DNA from: Marthasterias glacialis
Taxonomy: Eukaryota; Echinodermata; Asteroidea; Forcipulatida; Asteriidae
Length of the DNA: 64,000 nucleotides
Direction: 5' to 3'
NCBI GenBank assembly: GCA_911728455.2
Contig: OU452229.1
Location: forward strand, 14,108,076 to 14,172,075
Below, piece after piece: positions 49,301 through 61,300 of this stretch; position 1 is the first letter of the stretch, and each line of letters opens with the position of its first letter. The position numbers were made by a program, and so were the translations under genes. The notes below the pieces were generated by a model that saw only the letters and a list, made by a program, of their open reading frames with translations, made no database searches and was not told the origin of the DNA.

Positions 49301-52300
49301 TAAACCAGAGGGTTGGTACTGGTATGAACTTTTGTTATGATCAGTGAGCTGTCAGGTTGAAACTCTTACCTTTGTTGTTCATGTCGATAATTAACAATAC
49401 TGTACTTTAATCGGCAGTTGATGAGGAAGAGCTGGAGTGTGTCATCTGCGAGGCCCCAGGCACCCTTCAGGACCAGCTGTTCTGCACAAGCTGTGGTCAG
49501 CACTACCATAGTACCTGCTTAGATCCTCCAGTCGTCGTCACCCCTGGGGTGCGAGCCGGCTGGCAGTGTCCCAATTGTAAAATATGCCAAACATGCAGGT
49601 GAGCAGTGATCAGAAGAAAAACTAAAACAGGGGCCCAATTTCATAGGGCTGCTAAAAAAGTAGAGAAGGGGCAACAAATATTATGCTTACCAGAATAAGT
49701 ATCCAAAATTTTTGCTTAGCAGAAAACTGTTAAGCAATATTTACTGTTCTATGAAATTGGGCTGCTGGTGACTAATCCCCCATCAAAAAAAAGGGGAAAA
49801 AAATACAAATAAATAAAAATTAAACAACTAAATAAATAGAAAAATTTAATAAACAAAATAATAAATAAAATAAAAATAAATTAGAAATAAAAATAAAACT
49901 AACCCTCCTACATAAGTTGACCAACCATTCAAAACCATTCACCTGCGCTGGTTCTGTATGGTGGAGCAACTTAACACGGAACTACCGTGTCCAGCCATGT
50001 ACATGTACAAATTCAATAGCTGACGCGTCGTCTGCTGAATGATTCTCCAGCATCTGTTTGTGCATGCAGCATTAGATAAAAGGTCTCGGGTGACGTCACG
50101 CGAAACCCTCTCTTTTAGAATTTTAAATTTATAAGTTGACTTGTAAAGAAGTGCTCCCAAAACCTGAGACAACTAATGGTTGAATGTTTGTTATTCCTAT
50201 GTATTTAACAGACAACCGGGTGATGACAATAAGATGCTGGTGTGTGATACGTGTGACAAGGGGTACCATACCTTCTGTCTGCGCCCTGCAATGACGACAA
50301 TCCCCAAACACGGCTGGAAATGCAAGGTAGGGTGTGTTTCCTTCTCAGAATCTGTTAGAAGATGACTTAAAGATTTTTGGCCGATTTGACTCGAAAATTT
50401 AGATTACAATTTTAAATAGCTATTTTAATATATTTGAGAAAGTTTTAAGCTTTCTTTTAAAGGTGTTGTGTGACAAAGTCTGCCAATGATAAGTGGTAGT
50501 TAAGTAAAAACTAAAATTAAATTATTGTTAGGCTTCTGACGTTATCTCACGTTCATCAGCCATGTACCAACAATGGGAGACTTTTGAGACGATAGCGGGC
50601 GTCCCACAGATCGGTCCTTTTCCATTGTTTTCATCGCTGAGAACAATGGAAAAGGACCGGTCTGTGGGACGCCCGCTATCGTCTCAAAAGTCTCCCATTA
50701 TGTATGTTACATGTATTTTGTGCGTGGTCCGCGGCATGTGCTATTTGTATGTTTTTTGTTTTGAAACAAAATTTGTTCAGAGAAAAAATTATTTAAAAAA
50801 TGTCTTTGGCCGAAAAAAATCAGGCTGTGTAACTTTAAACACATGAATGTGCAGATGTGACCTATTCATGCATGGTGGAGTGTGTTTTATTTGTCATTGG
50901 AGAAATTGGAATGGAATCCAAAAGCCTTTTTTATGCATGTGGTTTCAAGTTGTTTTCAAGCCATTTCTGGTCTCTTCCCAGAACTGTCGTGTTTGCGGCG
51001 ACTGTGGCGCTCGCACTCCTGGCAGTGGGCCCAGCTCACGATGGCATCATAACTACACAGTGTGTGACTCATGTTACCAGCAGCGTAACAAGGGCTACTT
51101 CTGCCCGATATGTGGCAAGGCATATCGGCACCACACCACCCACAAAGTCATGGTACAGTGTGATCTCTGTAAAAGGTAAGAGCCTGCTGCTGACATCAAG
51201 TGGAATTAGTGTCTTCTGTTGTTGGTTTGGTGTTCATTTTAAAGTTGGTGGGGTTGTCATAATAGGCGTGAGGTTTCTAGGGATTTTTGCTGATTTCAAG
51301 ATTTTCTTTAAAACCTCACTGTCAAATTTTCCTAAAAGAAGTAAAATACTCACCAAAGGTAGAAAGGAAAAGTCTACCTGCAGAAATTCAGTAAGCTCTT
51401 TTTTCAAGCATCAAAAATCATGCCTGACAATGCTTGGTGTGCAGGGTGCATAGCTGTAGGGCAAAACCAAGTAGTACTGTTCTTTTTTCCCCGATACAAT
51501 AATGATATCCCATCAAGAGTATGACATACTTGCCCAAAAGGAAGGTATTATCGGTTTTTGAAATGATTTTGATAAACTTCAAGATGCAGTTGATCTCAAT
51601 GTTGCATATAATCTGGGTTGTTTTTTTTCTCACAGGTACATACACGCAGATTGTGATAACAGTGACGTGGTGACAAATTATCAGCAGATGAGAGCAGCAG
51701 GTCAGCGCTGTACTTACGAGTGCCGAGACTGCAGACAGAGACAGGTCAGAAATTGCTTATTGTTTATTGTTTATCGTAATCGCATATTGACACTCTTGCA
51801 CTCTCTTCAGAAGCCACATCTCGGGTTTTAAGCGATGGAACAATCATGTCAGTTGTTACCCTCCTGCCCATTCAAACGCGAGGAAAGCCCAGCTCGCTAC
51901 TTTCAGTGACTGCCTCGTTCAGTTTTCGCCACTATCACCATCTCCGTGAAAATATGCTGTAAAGGAAATACCAAGCGAAAAAGTGTTCATTTTGTTTCAT
52001 TTACAATTATTTTCCTTGACCTCTACATATCAAGAACTCGCAACATGGATGTGCAGATGGAACCATATCACGTGTGTGTGAGCGCTGCATTCTTGCCAGC
52101 TTACGGGCTGCGTAAATTTTGCTTTAACTGTCAATTTAAACTTGTACCACCTTGCTCACTTCATCACCTCGAGGAATCACTGAACTGAGTCATGTCGTGG
52201 CCACACTAAAATAACAAAACTTGAACCATTACATTCTATGATTGGCAGTTTATTTACAATACTATATATGCACCAACAAAGTTGTCTTCATTTTTCAGTT

Positions 52301-55300
52301 TCGTAGGTTGTCTGAAATACTAAACGGCACTTTTTTTCTCTTTTTTTTTTGCAGTGGGGGGAATGTTATATATGGAATATATTTATCTCAGAAAAAAACT
52401 GTATAATTGATTTGTAAGGACAACATTAGCCAGTGTGACTTCTTTTTTCATCAACAGTCCAACCTGGAGATAGGTTCCAGATTCTCAGAGACAAGATCAA
52501 GTTCCACGACACTATACAGTGACTCAAGCTGTACAGAAACAGGAGACAAAGAAAGTGAGAGATTTTTTTAATTATTTTTTTTAATCTGCATGATTTTTTC
52601 CTTTTTTAAGGGGTAGATGGTGAAGGTCAATCTTTGAGGTTGATTTCTGGGACAGTAAGAAACCCTGGTTGATGTTTTATAAAGTTTTGAGAAGCGGCCG
52701 TATTCGTGAAGCCAACCCTCTGCCCACACAACCCTTTTCCATCCTTTCTCTCTTCATCCTCTATCTAATACTAAGCATTCCCTTGGCATCTTTGCAGTGA
52801 CATTCACACCCAGGAGAAGTCCAGCCACCGCCAGATCGTCCCCTCGTCACAGCAGTGTGATGGACGATCCTCTTGCGCTATCTCATGACTCTCTAGCCAG
52901 CGTGTCCACACAGAATGAGGATAGCCTCAGCAGTATGGACACCGACTTCATGGGGGGAGATGAACCCAAGAGAACAGAGGTAGGGGTTATTTTCCTCAGT
53001 CTAAAGCCCGGTTCACACTACACGCAAAAGCGAATGCGCAGCAAATTTGGTGAGGCAACAATAGGAGACTTTGGAATGCTAGGTGGCAGCAGACTTACCA
53101 CGTAAATTTCCACTGTTTGCCTAGTTCTGAGCATGTGCATATTTCCGAGAACAATGGATTTACCTGTTAAGTCTGCGGCCACCTAGTGTCCTCAAAAGTC
53201 TCCCATTTAGTGCGCGCTGTTTTTCAATTATGACACAAGAAAATTTGCTTTGCTTTTCGCAATTCGCGTGACCGGGCTTAAAAGTGTGCATCTTTTTGTA
53301 CTCACTCCTCCCTGCAGTTGAACCTGATGTCATGAAGACAGAAACTTACAAACATTGTACAAAGTAAAAACTGTTTTACCTGGTGGAATTATTTGTAATG
53401 AGATCATACCACCTTTCACGCTTGTAATGAAAGGGCCCAGTTTTAGTGGAGCATCTTTGAGCCCCCAAAAAATCTAAGCTTAAAACAATTTGGCTTCCCA
53501 TGGAAAGTTTACCAGCCAAAATTTGATGTCATGTGCATTGTTTCGGACTGGTTCCCTGCTTTTTTTTAAAGCAGAAATTTGTGGAGCATTATTTTCTGCT
53601 TGAGCGGCTATATGAAATTTGGCCCTGACCTTTAAAAAAAAAATATGTAGCGAAAGATCAGTTGAAAAAGCATACTTTTTAAATTTCACAAGCATTTGCA
53701 TGTCCCTCATACAAAAGATACAGACTGATTCAAAAAAGCTTACACGCTACATCTAACCGATCCAATTTCTACTATTTGCAATTGCAGGACTTTGCACAAA
53801 TCAGTAGGAAAATCAGTTCATCAGTAAGTCACGGCCACTGGCCCCATGCCGGAGGGGGGAAACCTCTTGATAAACTCAGCCAGCTGGGACCCTTCGGTCG
53901 TAAGAAATTTGGTGTTGGAAGACCACGGGTAAGAGACAATTTTACGCTAATTTGATAATCAAAGTAACAAGCCATTCGCTAAGTTCGGCCATATCATCTC
54001 GAGGTCTGTACGCGTTTCAGTAGAATAGAAAGTGGTTATATATTCTGTAAACCTGTTCATTGAGTCCATTCATTTCTGTAGACTCATCTCTATCTGCCCA
54101 GACACATTGTTGATTTATTTGACACACATTTTCCAGTAAAAAGTTCTGAAATAAAATTCTAAAAATTCTTGTTTTGTTTATAGACAAATTATTTTAACAT
54201 AAAACTTGCTAATACTACTTGGGTCTTTTAGAGTTGTAAACTGCAATGAAAGTTCGATTAAAAAAAACTTTTGATCCATTTTTGTGAGAGAAAATCTTCA
54301 TTTCACAAGCAGTCAATATTGAGCTGTCACAAGTTGTTGGCTATTTCTAGAACCGTTTGTAATGTGTCCTTTTTTTCCACCTCTAGGGAAGGGGTGGATT
54401 TGTTGGCAGGAAGAGGGGTCGGCACAGTGCGGGGGCCAAGCGAGGGCCTAAACCCAAGAACAAACTCAGCGCACTCTTACCCTCCTCACAGGTAATACCG
54501 CAAACACTCAAGGCCAGACGCTATGTGAGCATACATATTTTATTTTGTTGGGTTTTGGTGCTGGGATTTAGTGACAGTTTATTTGTATTGTGTAGCCTAG
54601 AGCAAGTTCTATCAAGGACCAAAGTTAACCATAGTTTGACTAACTCTGATCGAACTCACGCTAGTCAACAGTGGTTGGACTAGTCTAGTCGACTTTTCGC
54701 GACCAGCCCATCGAGGTTGGTCACATTGCTGGTTACTAATAACTGTGTCATAAGCACAATGCAGAGGGGACCAGTTATCAGTAGAGTGATAACGTTGATT
54801 TCGCAATTTTCTCATGGTGGCGTTGACTAGAGTCGTTCGCACTTCAACTTCTGTGCGCATGTGCTACTTACGTCACTAATCAACCACTAGTTAACCACTG
54901 GTCCTTCATTGAACTTGCTCCTAGTTGTATAGACCCTTCTCAGATGACGTCACTGTTTTATTGCTCGCCGTGCTGGAGTACTTGCATGAGTAGGTCAAGC
55001 ATACACATTACTAGAACTACGGAACGGATGCTGGCGGCACTACGAGTACTATTAGTACATAAGCATGGCAGACCTTGCGTTTTGCTGTAGAAATGTGACG
55101 TCTCTGAGAAGGGTCCATAGTGGGAACAAACTAATGGGAGAGTTTTAAATTGTTTCAAAAAAATTATTAATCTGGTTTTACACTTACACTGTTGCATTCT
55201 GCTGAAGAAAAAACTCCACAGATTCCTCAGGTGGGTTTCAAACTCATAACCCCCTTAAAACTTATTATCTTGTTTGAGTGTGGAGATTATAACGGTGAAC

Positions 55301-58272
55301 TTAATGATTATTCAATGTTGGTCACTTTTTATTATCTACGATATGCTCTGTCTTTTTTTTTGCCTTTCAGAGTAACCTATCCTTCACAGTAGATAACAGC
55401 GTAGAGAAGAAGGCCAGTAAAGATGACGATGAGGATACTACAATGCACACCACGGTGGTTCTCTTCTCATCCAGTGATCGCTTCACCAGCACACAGGTTT
55501 GTTGACCGCTCAACAGTCATGCAGGGCTTGATTCAGTCACTAGCTCGGCATGCAAACGATAGTCGAGAATACTGCGGGCCAGTCAATCTTGCGTTCTTGG
55601 TTAGCCTGATGGATTTGTCAAAAATTTAAAAACCGGCCTTTGTAGATCTGTATATGCCGTTTACTCCGATGGGTTGGATGGTGGCATCTGCCTTCCTCTT
55701 CTGTGCCAGTTGTGTGCCAGTCTGCTAGTCACTATAATATGAGATGAAGTTCACTCTGAGACAGTCGCCTTTTACCCAGTCGGTCGATCTTTTGGGTGGT
55801 CTTCCGCTTGGTCACTTTAACATAAATCTTTGTGTCGGCTACTAGTTTGGAAAAGCCATTTGATGGCGTTCTCTGGACGTGGCCAAAATGGCGTCGTCTC
55901 ATTTGTGAAACTCTGTCTTAAGACTGTTTTCTCAATGTCTAGGGTTTTTATGGACGGTAGTGTTTCTGATCTTGTGGAGTCTAGATGTGAGAACATTTAA
56001 AGCATTTTGGGAGAGCGGGTGAATGTAACTTTGCTTGAATGATATGATTTCTCTTTCAGGACATGTGTGTGAGTTGCGGTAGTTTTGGTTTGGGTCCCGA
56101 GGGTCGACTCTTGACTTGTTCACAGTGCGGACAATGCTATCATCCATACTGCGTCAACATCAAGGTAGGATCTTCAGACATGATATTCTTCCAATTTTAA
56201 TCTGACTTCCAATGTATCAATTTTATATTTACCCCTCAGAAAATCTGTAAGATTGTTATTAGATAGCTCCCAGAAGCCAATCAAATTCTGTGCCATTGGA
56301 AGTCAGCCCTTGTTCTCCATAATACAAATTCTGATGTTATTCACAAGTCGTATATCGTGCCTGGTTTTTTACATAACATCTTCCAAGGAAGGGTCAGGAT
56401 CATCCCATTGAGTCAGGAATGCTTCCTGTAAACTGTTTGATTTTTATGACAGCTGTTCTGAAAATGTCTAAGTTTTCTTTACCTGTGTTTTTGTGTCGAC
56501 ACAAGGAGAATCCAACTCCAATTCTGGGATTGTACTTGGGCGAGTATTAGGGTTGGAGACGGGAGCAGAAGGAAAGCAGGCTGGAATTTCATCTGTGACA
56601 GGGCGAGGCCCTTTTAGTGTAGCAAAGGGCACTTCCATTGGAAAATCTTAAAGTCTATGGGAAACTTTTGAAGGGACACCAAGGCCAAGACCAGGGCAAC
56701 AGAGATCATGTCCTCCGTGGCCTCTGTGTAACTCTAGACCTGGGAAGGGGGTGAAACATGCTATATTTAAGCATGCAACTTCTTAGCACTGTTCAGCTAA
56801 TTTTGTTGTTTAAAAAATATTTTAGTGTCATAGTAAGAAAATTGAAAACCACTCCTAAGGTTTATGTGCAAGGAAGGCAGCACTTGGAGTCAGTCTGTGT
56901 CTTAAGACAGTCGATGAAACACATGAATTCACAACCCTGATCTTCACTATGAAATGCTTTTTTAAATTCCTAGATTACCAAGGTGGTTCTGTCCAAGGGA
57001 TGGCGCTGTCTGGACTGCACTGTCTGTGAGGGGTGCGGTAAAGCCAGTGACGAAGCTAGACTCTTACTGTGTGACGATTGTGACATCAGCTACCACACGT
57101 ACTGCCTGGAGCCTCCACTACTCACCGTACCAAAGGGCGGATGGAAATGCAAATGGTAAACATTGTTCTGATTATTTTTTGGGGTGGGGGTGGGGGGTTA
57201 AAAAGGGTAGGAGTTGGTTGAAGAGAAAAAACATCATTGTTTTGGGGGAAGGGTAATTTATTTCCCATTCTCAATTGAACACGTCATGAAACCAACTTTG
57301 AAAGTATCGTCAAATTCATGTTTGAGTAGAAACGATGAAGAACAGTTTCATATTTTGTCAGGGATTTTGTTCAATGTGGGCTTATTTTGATTGCGGCAAT
57401 GAAAATAAGCCAGGGTCTTGAAAGTTCCTCCACTTTGAAAGTATTTCAAATTGAGCTATTTTCTCTGGAGGATTGGTACTGGTGTGAACTTTGTAACGAG
57501 TAAGCTTTCAGAATTAAAACTAATTATTGTTCGCTTTGATAATTAACAGTCCTGTACCTAATCTTGTAACCACTTGATGCCATTCCTGGCAGACTTGACT
57601 GTATGACTCATTTATTTGATCGCGTCGTGTGTAGGTGTGTATGCTGTCTGCACTGTGGGGCTACCACGCCAGGCACGCAGTGTGAATGGATGAACAACTA
57701 CACTCAGTGTGGCCCGTGTGCCAGTCTCGTCCAGTGCCATGTATGTCTCATCATGTACACCGATATGGAGCTCATCTGCCGCTGCTCGCACTGCGAAAGG
57801 TAAGCTTTGGTTTTTTTTACCGACTACATTCTGTTTTCTATCTTTTCACTTCTTTCTACTTGACTGCTTCTGTTACACCAGTATACTTGCCCTTACACAT
57901 GCCAACTTACAGGCTACTACACGATGGAACAATGCTACCCCACAAGGTTTTCTTTGTTCTGGTACTACCCCACGTAAGAAATTCTTCAGAAAAGAGAATT
58001 ATAGAATATTATATTGGCTGCGCGTTTAGAAATGGTGGAAAAATTGCGTTGTTAACCCTCCCCTTCTACTCTTTGTAACTAATTCCAACGACTTGACCAG
58101 TCATTTGAAATCATTCAACTGCATATTTATGGTGGAACAACTGTGCACAGAACTACATATGTGTACTGTGTAGATGGCATTATATGATATTGCTGGCTGG
58201 CATAGTTTATCATTTGAAACCACAGTGGATAATATTGAATGGTCAGAGAGTAGGAGGGTTAACATTTCATTG

Positions 58273-58303
<31 letters not shown>

Positions 58304-61300
58304 GGTAGGGGGAGTTGAATTCTTTTAGTGAAGGGTATAAAATGGTTTTGACATGATCTTTGTACATGCTGCATTCCTCGTAGTAAGCTAGGCAAGAGAA
58401 ACAAGGTTTGAAACAAACCTCTTTTGATAACCCTCGTTAATATGAACCATAATATTTACATTTTTGGAACCAGCTGCCGTTTGACATCAGAGAAGTAGTC
58501 TCTATCCCGTTCTTCAAGCGCTTACTCGAAACTTTCATGTTTCTTCGCATTTGATTACTGATTCTCTTTCTTTTTAAAATAATTTTTATAATTTGCCCTT
58601 CGTTTGTGAGGCACATTGTTTCTAGTAGAGCGCTTTTGTAGATGCCTTGTGCCTTGTGTTATTTTTATTAATACTATTGTAATTGTTGTTGTAATTATTA
58701 TAACAATGATTCTGACTTTTGTGGCCTCGCAGATGGTTACACGCAATCTGCGACGGCATGGAAACAGAAGAAGAAGTGGAGGGAACCATCGACAAGGGCT
58801 ATGTCTGCCTGATGTGCCGTCCCCACACCAAGCCACCTGAACCCGTAGTAGCAATAGAAAACATTCAGCCTGTAGTTCCCGTTACCAAATCAACTGAAAT
58901 CCGTAAGAGTTTTTGTCTTCTTTCTTTTTGTGTGTGTGTGCAACTTTGTTGTGTGAGCCTTTTAAAGTGACTTGAGATTGTCGATGTGTGGGGGGGGGAG
59001 TGGGAAGGGAGTCAATGATGTAATATTTAGTGATACTTGGATCTAGAAATGGAATGAGTAATAAGCATCAAAGAGATAAGTCGTTACTGATTTATAGAGA
59101 ATTGATGAATAACATCAGTCAATTTTACATATTTATTTATTTGTTTTTGCTTTTCAGGGTTTTGTTGCATTTTTTTTGTATATTATGCTTTGTCATCTCA
59201 TAGTATCATTTTCATCTAGTACATCATATTTTTCATTGCATGACATTCCGTGATCGGAAACGGGCCACCTTCATTTTGTATACAAAAAAACGTTCACCTC
59301 CGGACGATGACCGTTGTGACCAGCGTTGTCATACCACAAACAATCCCCACACTTTTTCAACACTCCAATCCTTACCACGACCAGGATTCCATTTTGCTAC
59401 CCATTTCAAGGATCTGTAGAAAATTAATCTCAAATCCAAAGCCTGTTGGGTACTATTAGTTTTGTTTGCTTTCTTTGTAGATACCTGTTAACGTTTCCTT
59501 AGTACCTAAAACATTAGACTGCGTAGAACTTTTAGAAGTTTGAGAGTTTGATTTTACTTTTCCTTTCTGCTGAATTGGCTTTGTCAGATGCCCTTTAGTT
59601 GTCGTGCAGTGGAGGCACATGAAAAAGAGTTGATGACAGACTTGAGCTTGCTACCTCCATATTAAAGAGCCTGCTACCTCCACTCACTGAGCTAATCTGC
59701 CCAAAGTGTACACCAGGCCTGATACTTCGGGGGGTGGGGGCAACAGAGGCAATTTCCTCCATGCCCCTGGTCATTGCTCTGGTGCCTTTTGAAATGTTCC
59801 AGTAGAAACTTACATGTCCCGCATTGAGGTGCCCTTTACTATGTGAGAACTACCATACCCTTACAAGAATGAAGTATCAGGTCTGGTGCCACGTTCGATA
59901 CTGTCTTTTGCTGTGAAACGAGAGCGTTAGTCAGATGCTGTGAAACCTGTTCTATGCATGTTGATGCATGAACTTTTGGATACGATTAAGTCAAACTTTA
60001 GGGCAGGGTGTCTTGGTTGCATAGCAGGGATAGCATTGATCCCAAAAACCAGAGTTTTCTGGAAATTTTGTGTATACTCATTTGATTTTCACTGAACTTG
60101 CCCATGCTTTTTTTGTTTGCGTGGCTGGTACTGTAATCTGGAGGTGTTCAGGTTCAAGTTCCCACGTCAGTCAATCTTTCCTTCTTAACGCGGGTCCTTT
60201 TTCGCGTTCTCTTTGTTGGCCATGCAGAGTCCACTCCCAAGCAGTTTTCAGTCGAGGGTGTGTCCCTGACTGAGTCCGGGTTCAGACATTTCACTAGTCT
60301 GTCGTCCAAGAAGTCGCACAGCCGACGCCCCTCTCTTAAATCCGGCAGCCTGGCCATTCTGCAGAGCCTGGCTGACCCCAACTCTGAGATCTCAGTCCTT
60401 GCCGAGAAGGAGTACAGTGGGGGCAACATTCACAAAGGTATTCTGGTAGCCAGTCTACCCACTATTGGATTTTGTTCACTAGAATAGATCAGTCCTTTTA
60501 GCCCTGTTTAGCATAAGTGTCGCCACAGAAGCAACGTGGTGATGTAGATCCTGAAAATAATGTATAGGTCAGCTCCTACTCTAGTTTTTTTTTTTTATTA
60601 TTGTTTTTTTTTCTTAACTCTACTAAAAGTCAATTAATTTATTACATTTTGCAGACAACTGCTTGTTCGTCAAAATGTGTTTGTCATATGTCAGCGTCTT
60701 CATAAATACTCATCCTGTCTCATCAAATCACAGTTTGTTACTTTGCTTGTGGAGTTTTTTATTGGACTATCTGTGCGTGCATATTTCGTCCCGATGTCCC
60801 TGTGAAAATGTGGTGTACCGTTTTTTTTCTTCTTTTTTTTCTTTTGACAACGCAGTTTATGTGAAAACTGAGTCCGATCAGAAATTTGTGTCATTTGAAT
60901 CCATAACTTTGGATTACCAGGCCTTCAGTTAAGCCTTTTTTGAGATATGGTTGACACTATAGGAGTGCACTGTTTGGTTTCGGTGTATATTACAGAAAAA
61001 TTTACCCAACCCTAAACAGTGTCATAGTATTGTGTCCACCTCATCTCAAAATGGCTTATTAGCCGCTTTTCTTAGGCCTTCAATCTTCACTTTTTGTAAT
61101 GTAGCTCTTAGAGTATGGAGGCAAAGGGGATATCCTGGTTTAGCATTTGTGTTTTATAAAAAATAAAAAAAAATAAAAAAAATCACACTCCCCGCTCTTT
61201 ACATTACCTGGAAAATTTAATTGAATATTTTGGGAAATAAAAGCAATCCGTCAAGTATCAAGTCATGCTCTCACCTCGCAGAAATAAAAGAGAAGAATAG

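Noticed and set aside
50857-51453. Longest open reading frame (198 codons, plus strand)
   Set aside because: It overlaps KMT2 exon 12 in a different register, runs through the consensus donor at 51176 into intron, and shows no protein family. It is a shadow of the PHD exon.
57686-58078. 130-codon open frame on the plus strand
   Set aside because: It is an out-of-register shadow of exon 21 continuing into intron; the real frame encodes the PHD ligands.
60856-60930. Possible alternative KMT2 exon after exon 23 (acceptor GACAACGCAG)
   Set aside because: It is phase-compatible and opens VYVKTESDQKF, but it reaches a stop after 24 codons without a good donor, while the exon at 61282 continues the conserved protein. 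It could be a rare poison exon; there is no support.
60660-60932. Open frame starting after TTTTGCAGACAACTGC
   Set aside because: It follows an acceptor-like sequence, but the peptide has no resemblance to KMT2 and ends in a stop.
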